23,575 nt of DNA from a virus. Every line of letters starts with the position of its first letter. Within the stretch, counting starts at the first letter, position 1. The position numbers were made by a program, and so were the translations under genes. The notes beneath the pieces are model-generated. The model was given only the letters and a program-made list of their open reading frames with translations. It had not been told where the DNA came from and did no database searches. Below are positions 14,285 through 21,295 of this stretch, one piece after another. The stretch lies in IMG/VR virus record IMGVR_UViG_3300037088_000036, positions 1 through 23,575 of that record; one strand, written 5' to 3'.

Positions 14285-14926
14285 ATGTCTCTTACAGAGA
14301 TACCGGGGATCCTGTCCAAGAGGGCTGTGGAGGAACACAGAAAGCTTGCGGACGGGTACCAAAAGACGCTCGACAGGGTGAATCAAGCCCTCAACAACCC
14401 GACGCTCCCCACGATGCATCAACCTGAGAGCCCGTACCGGGCTCTCAAGGAAGCTGAGCATTATGCTCTCGGGGGAGTTGTTCTTCATGAGTTATTCTTT
14501 GGGAATATCTCGGCTAATGTTGTTAGAATTCAGATTCTTCTTGAGGTTGAACGCTGCATTGAAAGCACCTGGGGGAGCCTCGAGAATTTCAGGGCTGAAC
14601 TTAGAGCTGCGTGCCTTTCTGCGAGGGGCTGGGCAGTTCTAAGTTTGGATCCTTTCGGTAGGCTACGTATTTTGATGCTTGACTCGCACGATATTGGTCC
14701 TGTAATGGGTTCGGTACCCATTTTGGTCATTGATGTGTTCGAGCACGCCTATTGGATGGACTACGGAGCTGACCGGGCATCCTACGTAGAAGGAATACTA
14801 AATCACGTGGATTGGATGGAAGTTAACCGTCGTTTCAGGAAGTGGGCCGACTACTCTGGTGTCATCGGAGAACTTTTTCCACTTGAACGGCGAGTAGCCA
14901 GGAAGTTTGCCTCCCGTCTGGTGTAG
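14285..14926 (+). CDS. Fe/Mn-type superoxide dismutase
   Basis: 213 aa, ATG 14285. Fe/Mn superoxide dismutases convert superoxide to peroxide and oxygen. The four metal ligands are all present: His18 in EEHRKL...Y, His68 in GGVVLHELFF (the family's H..LFW position), and Asp150 and His154 in DVFEHAY, the signature D.WEHAY with Phe for Trp. Also typical are the WGS..NF...L block around residues 98-106, GWAVL, PILVIDVF, and the end block (NHVDWMEVNRRF). The family's outer-sphere Gln of NQD is His135 here (SHD), as in mycobacterial-type enzymes, which may affect metal choice. The first gate His is absent. Nothing suggests inactivation. It lies in a cassette with a DNA-binding nuclease-like protein and HU. 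Confidence 0.88.
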   Translation: MSLTEIPGILSKRAVEEHRKLADGYQKTLDRVNQALNNPTLPTMHQPESPYRALKEAEHYALGGVVLHELFFGNISANVVRIQILLEVERCIESTWGSLENFRAELRAACLSARGWAVLSLDPFGRLRILMLDSHDIGPVMGSVPILVIDVFEHAYWMDYGADRASYVEGILNHVDWMEVNRRFRKWADYSGVIGELFPLERRVARKFASRLV

Positions 14927-14935
14927 ATCGGGGGC

Positions 14936-15355
14936 ATGAGTCCTTTCAACTCCCTGACATCAGCCCTCCATCTACTCGGGAAGGTTATTGATCCACCATC
15001 GATAACCAAAGTGACGATGACTTTCGAACATGCCCCTTCCGACTTCGGGGCAACTGATGGTGATTGGAAGCTCAAGGTATCCTTGATCGGAATCAAGGAT
15101 ATTAGTGAGACTGGCGTAAGTATAGCCTTCACTCAAGAGTTCACTGGTAGTGGCTCTACAGAAGTAGAGGCCTTCGATCAGGCCTTCAAACATGTTCAGG
15201 GAACTATAGAAAACTTCTTGCGTCTTAGAATAGAAGAGACTAAGTTTGCTCAGCAGGCGATGATGACGGTGAGCTCCCCGCAAAATCCAGACCTCGCCTC
15301 TATGTGGCCCAGCAGTGATACTCGTGAAGAGGGGCAACCAGGCCAACAGGACTAA
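14936..15355 (+). CDS. Unknown small protein after superoxide dismutase
   Basis: 139 aa, ATG 14936, with GGGGG a few bases upstream as ribosome binding site and nine bases after the dismutase stop. The first 80 residues look like a beta-rich domain (alternating hydrophobics in VTMTFEHAP, WKLKVSLIGI, VSIAFTQEF). Residues 80-110 form an amphipathic helix (AFDQAFKHVQGTIENFL). The end is a disordered Ser/Pro/Gln/Glu tail. No family recognised; there is no signal peptide or membrane segment. Its tight spacing suggests co-expression with the dismutase. Confidence 0.75.
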   Translation: MSPFNSLTSALHLLGKVIDPPSITKVTMTFEHAPSDFGATDGDWKLKVSLIGIKDISETGVSIAFTQEFTGSGSTEVEAFDQAFKHVQGTIENFLRLRIEETKFAQQAMMTVSSPQNPDLASMWPSSDTREEGQPGQQD

Positions 15356-15468
15356 TTAGTCCTTATTGGTTACTGAAGCTCTGACTCACCGGTGTAACTG
15401 TTTGGGTATTTCAAGGCACCACGTAGAGTGTGCCTTCAGATCCTAACAAATCAGAAGGAACTAGTAGT

Positions 15469-15825
15469 ATGACGAAAACTCAGCTCATCAATGCCATCTC
15501 CGCCGAAATGGAAAACACCACCAAGACTCACGTCAGGGCCTTTTTAGGTGCTCTGGTTACAGTCGCCGGCAAGACCCTCAAGAAGGAAGCGAAGTTTGTG
15601 ATTCCTGGAGTGGTCAAGTTCGTGTTGGTCAAGGTTGGTCCCAAGCCCCAACGCCAGGCACGCAATCCCGCCACTGGTGCCACCATGACGGTACCTGCGA
15701 AGCCTGCTTCGAAGAAGCTCAAGGCTCGCTTCCTGAAGGCAATCAAGGTCGATACAGGAGTAATCACGGTAACCGAGAAGCCTGCTCCGGCCAAGAAAGC
15801 TGCCAAGAAGGCCGCAAAGGACTAA
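15469..15825 (+). CDS. HU/IHF-family DNA-binding protein with Lys/Ala tail
   Basis: 118 aa from ATG 15469, with AGAAGG about ten bases upstream; an upstream GTG 15430 gives a 13-residue extension with no support. HU proteins bend and coat DNA as dimers. Residues 1-45 match the helical dimer part (TKTQLINAIS ... FLGALVTVAGKTL). A Gly near the start of the beta sheet follows (IPGVVKF). The DNA-gripping arm contains the family's RNPATG. The last 15 residues are KPAPAKKAAKKAAKD, a lysine/alanine tail like those of actinobacterial HU or histone H1, which would add non-specific DNA contact. A phage HU may help with genome condensation or replication. Confidence 0.88.
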   Translation: MTKTQLINAISAEMENTTKTHVRAFLGALVTVAGKTLKKEAKFVIPGVVKFVLVKVGPKPQRQARNPATGATMTVPAKPASKKLKARFLKAIKVDTGVITVTEKPAPAKKAAKKAAKD

Positions 15826-15873
15826 GGGTTCTCAGATCCAATCACTGGGATCCTCAGATCTTGTCCAAATGGG

Positions 15874-15905
15874 AGCCACCTCTAAAAGGTGGCTTTCCTG
15901 TTTTT
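15874..15905 (+). terminator. Rho-independent terminator after HU gene
   Basis: AGCCACCT (15874-15881) pairs with AGGTGGCT (15887-15894) over a 5-base loop, then TTCCTGTTTTT. It ends the 12275-15905 cassette. Confidence 0.85.
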
Positions 15906-16001
15906 GTCAACTTCATTAGTGATCTGAATACCCAGAGACCTTGTGTGTGATTTCTGCGAACCTCCCGGATGGGCGCGGGTAGATAAGTTGTTTATATGAC
16001 A

Positions 16002-16031
16002 CTCCTATAGGTGCTCATGCACCTATAGGAG
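16002..16031 (+). promoter_or_regulatory. Perfect 13-bp hairpin sequestering the ribosome binding site
   Basis: CTCCTATAGGTGC and its exact complement flank a 4-base loop (TCAT). The right arm ends in AGGAG (16027-16031), the Shine-Dalgarno sequence for ATG 16038 six bases later, and the left arm contains the pairing CTCCT. In RNA the start site would be closed unless the stem is opened by a protein, RNA, processing or temperature. Each arm also contains the 8-base palindrome CCTATAGG, so a DNA operator with two sites 18 bases apart is possible. A weak -10 like TATATG lies at 15993-15998. Confidence 0.75.
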
Positions 16032-16037
16032 ATTCAG

Positions 16038-17318
16038 ATGACAATCGATCAGATTAGATTCACACCCGGTAAGATGGAACGATACATAACCACTAAGAGC
16101 TTTGAGCTTGGTAACACAGGTCAGCGAGTCTTAGACGGAATGGAGATACTCTTCGATGGCACCAATGCTGTCATGAATGAGAATCGATTCGTTCTACCTA
16201 CTCTTCGTGGGGCGATCAAACTGGGTTGGCTCATTCATGAGAGCCTGTATGATCCAGATGCGGCTGCTCCTGCAAATCCGTCTGCTAATATTGGTATGCG
16301 GCCCGCCAACGACCTAGGTCAAAACCCCCTAAGCCCTCCAAAGAGGGTTGCGGCTGCCGTGGTGGAATCTGACGAACGGGTTGTTATGAGTCGTGGGGAT
16401 AGGACTCAAGCTGCTCAACAGCAAACCATGGCTGCGCGAAATCAGCAAGGCCGTGCCGGAGCTTTCGTAGCTCGAGGAGCCGCTCCAGATGTAGGTGGTT
16501 CTGAATTTGGAGTTGAGGTTAAGAGGGTTCTTCAAACACCTGCCAAGACAGCTCTTCAGGTTACCCCTAACAGTGTGGGAGCCGCCATTAGTCAGGCAAA
16601 TCAAATTAAGATTCAACCTGGCCAAGGGATCACTGAAGAGGAGCTTATGGCTCAGATGACTCCTGAACAGCAGGAGGACTACCGATCTGCGAAAGAGGCT
16701 AGGAAAGCAGATGTTGAGACTCGGAAAGTTGGGTACGTTCCACCCCCAGCTCAGACCACCAACTTAGCTATGAACAACCAACTCGGAAACAAGCGCCAGG
16801 AGGCCCCAGCTCGGGTCATGGTGGCTTCCACTCCTCAGGTTGTGGGCAGAGTAGCTCCAACCCAAGCCAAGGTCACAGAGGGCTTTAACGTTGGCGTAAC
16901 CACTGGTGGGGGGACCGAGATATTTGATGCTTCCGGCTCAGATCAGCCGGCTAAGCAGTCAGTAATGTCTGCTGAAGGGATCACATTCAAAAATACGAAT
17001 GGGCCTAAGACACCTGTTGCCGGGACGGCACCGGTGGCGTCAGGGGCCCCCCAGCAAGAACAACCTATCTACCCAGAGGAACAATCTTCTCGTATCGAGA
17101 GAGACGGTACAGCTGATGTTCGTCGGATGGTCGCCAAGTCTATCTGCAAGGATTTTCCAGATAGCTATGACTTCAATGATCATTGGAAACGCAGGTTAGC
17201 GATGATTCGTTTGAATTACGAGAAGAACCACAATGTAATTCGAGCAATCTTCGCTGCTGAAAGCGATGACTTCAAGAGGTCTTTACTAGAAGAGTTCCCA
17301 GAGGCCTTCCAGTCTTGA
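16038..17318 (+). CDS. Unknown structural-region protein, disordered middle
   Basis: 426 aa from ATG 16038, with AGGAG six bases upstream inside the hairpin described above. Residues 1-70 look like a folded domain (RFTPGKMERYITTKSFEL, RFVLPTLRGAIKLGWL). Residues about 75-330 are rich in Ala, Gln, Pro, Gly and Val and are probably disordered. The last 75 residues form a helical domain (RRMVAKSICKDFPDSYDF, KRRLAMIRLNYEKNHNVIRAIF). No family recognised. A folded N-terminus, long flexible linker and folded helical C-terminus resembles a tether between two particle parts, but this is only a shape argument. Confidence 0.8.
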   Translation: MTIDQIRFTPGKMERYITTKSFELGNTGQRVLDGMEILFDGTNAVMNENRFVLPTLRGAIKLGWLIHESLYDPDAAAPANPSANIGMRPANDLGQNPLSPPKRVAAAVVESDERVVMSRGDRTQAAQQQTMAARNQQGRAGAFVARGAAPDVGGSEFGVEVKRVLQTPAKTALQVTPNSVGAAISQANQIKIQPGQGITEEELMAQMTPEQQEDYRSAKEARKADVETRKVGYVPPPAQTTNLAMNNQLGNKRQEAPARVMVASTPQVVGRVAPTQAKVTEGFNVGVTTGGGTEIFDASGSDQPAKQSVMSAEGITFKNTNGPKTPVAGTAPVASGAPQQEQPIYPEEQSSRIERDGTADVRRMVAKSICKDFPDSYDFNDHWKRRLAMIRLNYEKNHNVIRAIFAAESDDFKRSLLEEFPEAFQS

Positions 17319-17331
17319 GATGTGTTTCGAC

Positions 17332-17362
17332 TGCCCAACGGTGAGTGTAACACCGTTGGGCA
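17332..17362 (+). terminator. Strong hairpin without T run after the 426-aa gene
   Basis: TGCCCAACGGTG (17332-17343) pairs perfectly with CACCGTTGGGCA (17351-17362) over a 7-base loop, 13 bases after the stop. No T run follows, so it may protect a mRNA 3' end, bind a protein, or act with Rho. A smaller hairpin CTCAGA/TCTGAG follows at 17382-17402. Confidence 0.5.
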
Positions 17363-17433
17363 ACCAGGGGGTCAGGGTGGTCTCAGAGTAAACTAATCTG
17401 AGTCGTTAGTCCTCTTGTAGCATATGCTGTTCG

Positions 17434-18318
17434 ATGGATACGGACAAGCCTACGAGCACTAACAAGGAAGCTGGTGCGTTAATTTACATTATGGAGGAAT
17501 TAACGGATGCTCGCCTTCGTTGCGACCAGTTAAAGAACTTTGTGAGTCAGGCGGTTCGCTTAATTTCGATGTCCCCACAAAGGGATCATCTTTACGAAGT
17601 TGCAGGGGATACTATCTACGGGATACCTGATGCCTTATTCAAGTTAGACAAGGCGCTCAATGCTACCGCACTTGCTGCCTCCCGCTTGGACTATGAAGAA
17701 CTAAAGGATCAGCTCAAACCTGAAAAGGTTGAGGAGCTAGAAAGTGTCCTAAGAGACACTCGGATCAAACAAATCGACCGCAGATCACCCTACCTCCAAC
17801 CTATGACAAACTCTCCAAGAAACGCCGGTGCTCTAAGCATACAGGATGTTAATCGAATCGGGGATAGTCTTGAAGACATTCTCGTTCAAGCCCTCAAGCT
17901 TCGAGAAACACTTCCACCGCTCCAACACAACAAGGTGGATACTATCATAGACGAAGCCGAAGAGGCTCTCAAAAAACTCAAGCGTGCGTCTACTAGTTCG
18001 AACCAAGGAAGTTACAACATGTTCAAAGCTGCCTCTAAGTCACACATTGCTGGTGCTCTTCGTCGGATTGCTGACGAGATCGATGCCGCTCGAATCCCCC
18101 CGAAGGAAGCCCGCGTGCGCCTTCACAGAGTCCTGATGGCTCTGTCTCAGACAGCTCAGGAAGCTGTAGAGGCGATGGGCCCCATCCAAGCCACCACTAG
18201 ACAGGACGTGATGGATGGCTTCAAGAAGTCAAACCCGGATCTTAGCAAAGAGCAATTGGAGGAAATTGCTGATCATTGGGAAGAGAATAAATCGGTTGTG
18301 AAGGATAAACACAAGTAA
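17434..18318 (+). CDS. Unknown helical protein
   Basis: 294 aa, ATG 17434. There is no clear ribosome binding site; TATGCT (17423-17428) close upstream could be a -10 for a near-leaderless message, but no -35 is visible. The protein looks almost entirely helical, with three stretches of heptad-like Leu/Ile/Val (about residues 15-45, 60-110 and 135-185), then a disordered Ser/Asn/Gly linker and a helical basic segment around residues 200-245 (HIAGALRRIADEIDAARIP). It ends with an acidic/Lys tail. No enzyme motif. It is separated from the next structural-region gene only by the GIY-YIG endonuclease, so the two may once have been adjacent. Confidence 0.75.
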   Translation: MDTDKPTSTNKEAGALIYIMEELTDARLRCDQLKNFVSQAVRLISMSPQRDHLYEVAGDTIYGIPDALFKLDKALNATALAASRLDYEELKDQLKPEKVEELESVLRDTRIKQIDRRSPYLQPMTNSPRNAGALSIQDVNRIGDSLEDILVQALKLRETLPPLQHNKVDTIIDEAEEALKKLKRASTSSNQGSYNMFKAASKSHIAGALRRIADEIDAARIPPKEARVRLHRVLMALSQTAQEAVEAMGPIQATTRQDVMDGFKKSNPDLSKEQLEEIADHWEENKSVVKDKHK

Positions 18319-18344
18319 GAGACACTTTCTGGTGTAACCTAATC

Positions 18345-19214
18345 ATGACTTCAACCTCTTTCAAAGGGTATGTTTACCTAATCACAAATCTTGTGAGTGG
18401 GAAGAAGTATGTTGGTTGTACCATTACTTCACTGAAACGCCGCTGGGTTCAACATCTTAGCTCAGCAAGAAAAGATAGCCCTATGGCTATTCATAGGGCT
18501 ATTAGAAAGTATGGAGAGGCTAACTTTGAGATCAAGTGTCTTGAAACTAGGCCTACTCGTGATGAGATGTTGGAAGCCGAGATTAATCAAATTGAGGCTC
18601 ATGCTTGCACTGTCCCCAACGGTTACAACTTGACTAGAGGCGGTGAGGGGGTCGACTTTTCTGTCTCAGAAGCTCGTGAGAAGTTGATGCGGGGAGCCGG
18701 TAAGAGAAAAGCCGATCCTAATTGGCATAAAGCGTGTTCAGATGGATCTCGTAGGCGTTCGGAAAATCCTGAGTGGAAGAAGAATGTGACTGAGGCGGCT
18801 AAAAGAAGATCTGAGGATCAAGAGTGTCAAGAGAAGCTCAGGGCTGGTATTAAAAAAAGAACTGCTGACCCGGGGTGGCGTAGGAATGTTGCTGATGGGG
18901 CCAGAAAAAGGGCTGCTGATTTGTCTTATAGAGAAGCTTGTTCACGGAGTGCTCAGAAAAAGCTATCTGATCCTGAATGGCGTAAGGCTAACCTAGAGCA
19001 GCTTCGAGTACAACATGCTGATCCAGATTGGCAGAAGTCAAATCTGGATGGTTTGCGTAAAGGGAGAGAGATCCTGTCAGCAATGGTCATTGCCAGAGAT
19101 GCCAACCTACCATTAAAGACTAGACTTCAACGAGCCCGACGTCGTGAGCAGAATCGAAAGTATAAAGCTGATAAAATGGCTAGAACACGGTTAGCCATAG
19201 ACATTAGGCAGTGA
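18345..19214 (+). CDS. GIY-YIG homing endonuclease with 17-residue repeat array
   Basis: 289 aa, ATG 18345. Free-standing GIY-YIG enzymes cut alleles lacking the gene and spread by repair. Motifs: GYVY (8-11) and KYVG (21-24) for the GIY..YIG strands, catalytic Arg in LKRRW (30-34), Glu in EAEINQIE (about 85-92), and NGYNLTRGGEG. Residues 128-229 are six full copies of a 17-residue unit, each shaped basic/acidic...R(R/K)....DP.W, with partial units at both ends. It resembles NUMOD-like DNA-binding modules of such enzymes, and the number of copies is high. Its TGA overlaps the next start as GTGA. It lies between two unknown genes, with no sign of an intron, so it is a free-standing invader. 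Confidence 0.9.
   Translation: MTSTSFKGYVYLITNLVSGKKYVGCTITSLKRRWVQHLSSARKDSPMAIHRAIRKYGEANFEIKCLETRPTRDEMLEAEINQIEAHACTVPNGYNLTRGGEGVDFSVSEAREKLMRGAGKRKADPNWHKACSDGSRRRSENPEWKKNVTEAAKRRSEDQECQEKLRAGIKKRTADPGWRRNVADGARKRAADLSYREACSRSAQKKLSDPEWRKANLEQLRVQHADPDWQKSNLDGLRKGREILSAMVIARDANLPLKTRLQRARRREQNRKYKADKMARTRLAIDIRQ
18726..19031 (+). repeat. Six tandem 51-bp units in the GIY-YIG gene
   Basis: The six in-frame units encode residues 128-229 with strictly constant 17-residue spacing but diverged DNA. The conserved protein pattern is K/R-rich start, small residues, a basic triplet, then S/A-(D/E)-P-x-W at the end. The array appears old rather than recently expanded. Confidence 0.8.
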
Positions 19215-20440
19215 GTACCATGCAAGATCTCCTTCGTGACTTCCAGGATGCTGTTCTTATTCAAAGGGTGGCAGCGGCTAAGAACCCTGCCACCAAGAAG
19301 AGAACCCCTGCCAAAAGAAAAGCACGACCTCCTGTAACTCCACGAGATATGGTTAACATTGCCCAGACAGAGGGGGCTGCTCTTCAATACTTGAAGGAAA
19401 ATCTGCACTTTGCTCTTCGAGGTTTAGAGACGAACAGGGAAGAGATCGAAGATAGGAAGAAGCAACAAGAGCGGGATCGCAAGCAAGATCTAGCGGAGTC
19501 GGAGAAGAGTGGAAGGCCCCCACTTGTAACCGATGAGCAGTTCAAAAAGAACCTGGAAGAGCTCGAGTATCCAGATGGCTCACTTGTGGATGACATGTAC
19601 AACTTCATCTACAAGGGGCTCGACCACTTAGCGACCATATTGAAGAGCAATGAGTGGGTCACTCGTGAAGGTGAACTAGCTGACGCTGTTGAGGGCTTCG
19701 CTAAGCTTTTCTACACAGATAAACCTATACGAAAAGAACCCAAGGCACTGAGTGAAGCAACGGGAGCCCTATACAGGGCCCAGGCAGCAGTTCCAACAAG
19801 CCTTAGTAGTCCAAGCACTCTGGGTAAGTTGAGAGAGTGCTTCGAATTGTTGGCTGAGACGGCAAACACTGTCTCGATGAACAACCTCAAAGCCCCGAAG
19901 ATCCCTAACGCTTTAGACGCAGAGGATCCTCGGCAGTTGGGTTTTGGTTTTGCTGCTAGGCACTATGTTCGATTGGCCATGCGCAAGTATGCCACCATCA
20001 ATGACCTCAATACGCTTGAAGGTCTTCTTGAGATGGAGGTTTCATCCTTAGACGGGGACTCTAAGAATGTGAGTTTGAACTCTGAGATCAAGAGCGCGGC
20101 TCGAGCCTATGATGAAGCTGTTGAGAAGACTTTGAAGGAATGGGCAAAAGACAACTTGGACAAGCTCGAGTTGGACTCTGGCCCCCTCCGTGGTTGTACT
20201 GATGCTGACGATGTGGTGGGGGTACTATCCGAGCTCAGAGGTGGCGCTGGCTACCTCTACTATATGGAAGCGGAAGAGGCTGGAGTGGGTACTTGGGATG
20301 GGGATTGGGATCCCTGTTTCAAAGAAGAGAAGACCCTCCACGAGCTGTCCAAGATAGTGAAGAGCAAGACTCACGCGGCATTTCAAAAACTCAAGAGTTC
20401 GTTCGAAGATCGAGCTATGGAGTTAGCTGAACCTGAATAA
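19211..20440 (+). CDS. Unknown 409-aa structural-region protein
   Basis: 409 aa from GTG 19211, which overlaps the endonuclease TGA; ATG 19220 is an equally likely start three codons later. The N-terminus has a Lys/Arg/Pro-rich segment (residues 24-40). A charged helix rich in Glu, Arg, Lys and Asp follows at about 65-100. The rest is helical and acidic, with isolated Cys residues and no metal-ligand pattern. The stop TAA overlaps the next ATG as TAATG. I do not recognise the family. The coupling to the SWIM protein suggests a joint role. Confidence 0.75.
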   Translation: MSTMQDLLRDFQDAVLIQRVAAAKNPATKKRTPAKRKARPPVTPRDMVNIAQTEGAALQYLKENLHFALRGLETNREEIEDRKKQQERDRKQDLAESEKSGRPPLVTDEQFKKNLEELEYPDGSLVDDMYNFIYKGLDHLATILKSNEWVTREGELADAVEGFAKLFYTDKPIRKEPKALSEATGALYRAQAAVPTSLSSPSTLGKLRECFELLAETANTVSMNNLKAPKIPNALDAEDPRQLGFGFAARHYVRLAMRKYATINDLNTLEGLLEMEVSSLDGDSKNVSLNSEIKSAARAYDEAVEKTLKEWAKDNLDKLELDSGPLRGCTDADDVVGVLSELRGGAGYLYYMEAEEAGVGTWDGDWDPCFKEEKTLHELSKIVKSKTHAAFQKLKSSFEDRAMELAEPE

Positions 20441-21291
20441 TGACCCAACCCTTGGTTCTCCGACCCCCTTATGCTGCCGGGGGTGCTCCCACTGCGGAGT
20501 CTGGTCTCCCGGGAACGGGACCATCGGACAGAGGTGTTTCTCTCGACAAGGACATTCCAGGGGAGTCTACTTTTGCCAAGCCCTCTGAGGAGGGCCCTAG
20601 GGAGCCTGATGTTGAGGATACCTCAATGTACAAGGTGGACGATGCTGATGACCTTCTGAAAGATCAGAATCGTCAGGATGATATCGATCACTCAGAGGCT
20701 CGTCCCACATACAATAGGCCAGGCCCCCGCACTGACAAGGACTACAACGAGACCCACTACCCATATAGGGATGGGATCCCCAATCGGCACAACGCGTCCC
20801 TTGTGGAGGACGTGGTGCAACTTTACCTTCTTCGTACCGCTCATGAAGCTCCAGTTTCCTTTGAGAGACCCATCCGGATAGCTACCAAGATTTCTGAGAT
20901 TGAGCAGGGACTCAACCGGAAGGTGATCGACCGAGCTCGAGTTTGTTCTGTGGGCCTCAAGAGGGCTGACATCAACAATCTCCGGTGGATTTTTACTGTC
21001 GATTGTGGACATGGGCCCAAGATGGTTCGGCTTAAGGCGGCAAGAAAGGGGAACATCACAGCCCTGGCGAGGATGGATGCAGCTTTTTCTTGCTCCTGTA
21101 AGGCCTGGCGATGGTTGGGATCTGAGTATCATGCAAAGAACGATAAGTACTTAGATGGCAAGCCAGTAGGTACCGCTTCTACCCCTGACATCAAAGATCC
21201 AACTCGAGTCAATCGTGTTTGCAAGCATGTAGCTGCGGTCATCGGTCATTCAAGAAAGTGGAGCATACCTATTCGTAGGCGGGGTAAGTAG
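20440..21291 (+). CDS. SWIM-type zinc finger protein
   Basis: 283 aa, ATG 20440. Residues 1-120 are Pro/Asp/Glu/Ser-rich and probably disordered. A folded region starts near residue 125. It includes a strand pair (WIFTVDCGHGPKMVRLKA) leading into C218-x-C220 (SCSCKAW), then C261-x-H263 (VCKHVAAVIGH). The CxC...n...CxH arrangement with about 40 residues between pairs fits the SWIM zinc-binding motif, which in other proteins contacts DNA or proteins. The basic C-terminus (RRRGK) supports nucleic-acid contact. Finding a SWIM domain in a structural block is unusual; a recombination, packaging or assembly role cannot be told apart here. Confidence 0.8.
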   Translation: MTQPLVLRPPYAAGGAPTAESGLPGTGPSDRGVSLDKDIPGESTFAKPSEEGPREPDVEDTSMYKVDDADDLLKDQNRQDDIDHSEARPTYNRPGPRTDKDYNETHYPYRDGIPNRHNASLVEDVVQLYLLRTAHEAPVSFERPIRIATKISEIEQGLNRKVIDRARVCSVGLKRADINNLRWIFTVDCGHGPKMVRLKAARKGNITALARMDAAFSCSCKAWRWLGSEYHAKNDKYLDGKPVGTASTPDIKDPTRVNRVCKHVAAVIGHSRKWSIPIRRRGK

Positions 21292-21295
21292 GATC

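Noticed and set aside
15413-15436. 7-bp hairpin AAGGCAC/GTGCCTT before the HU gene as terminator
   Set aside because: The stem is short with a 10-base loop and no T run.
15430-15468. GTG start extending the HU gene by 13 residues
   Set aside because: The extension has no HU similarity, while ATG 15469 has AGAAGG upstream and begins with the usual HU N-terminus.
18318-19214. Group I intron hosting the GIY-YIG gene
   Set aside because: The flanking genes have complete starts and stops, and no intron core or split exon is visible.
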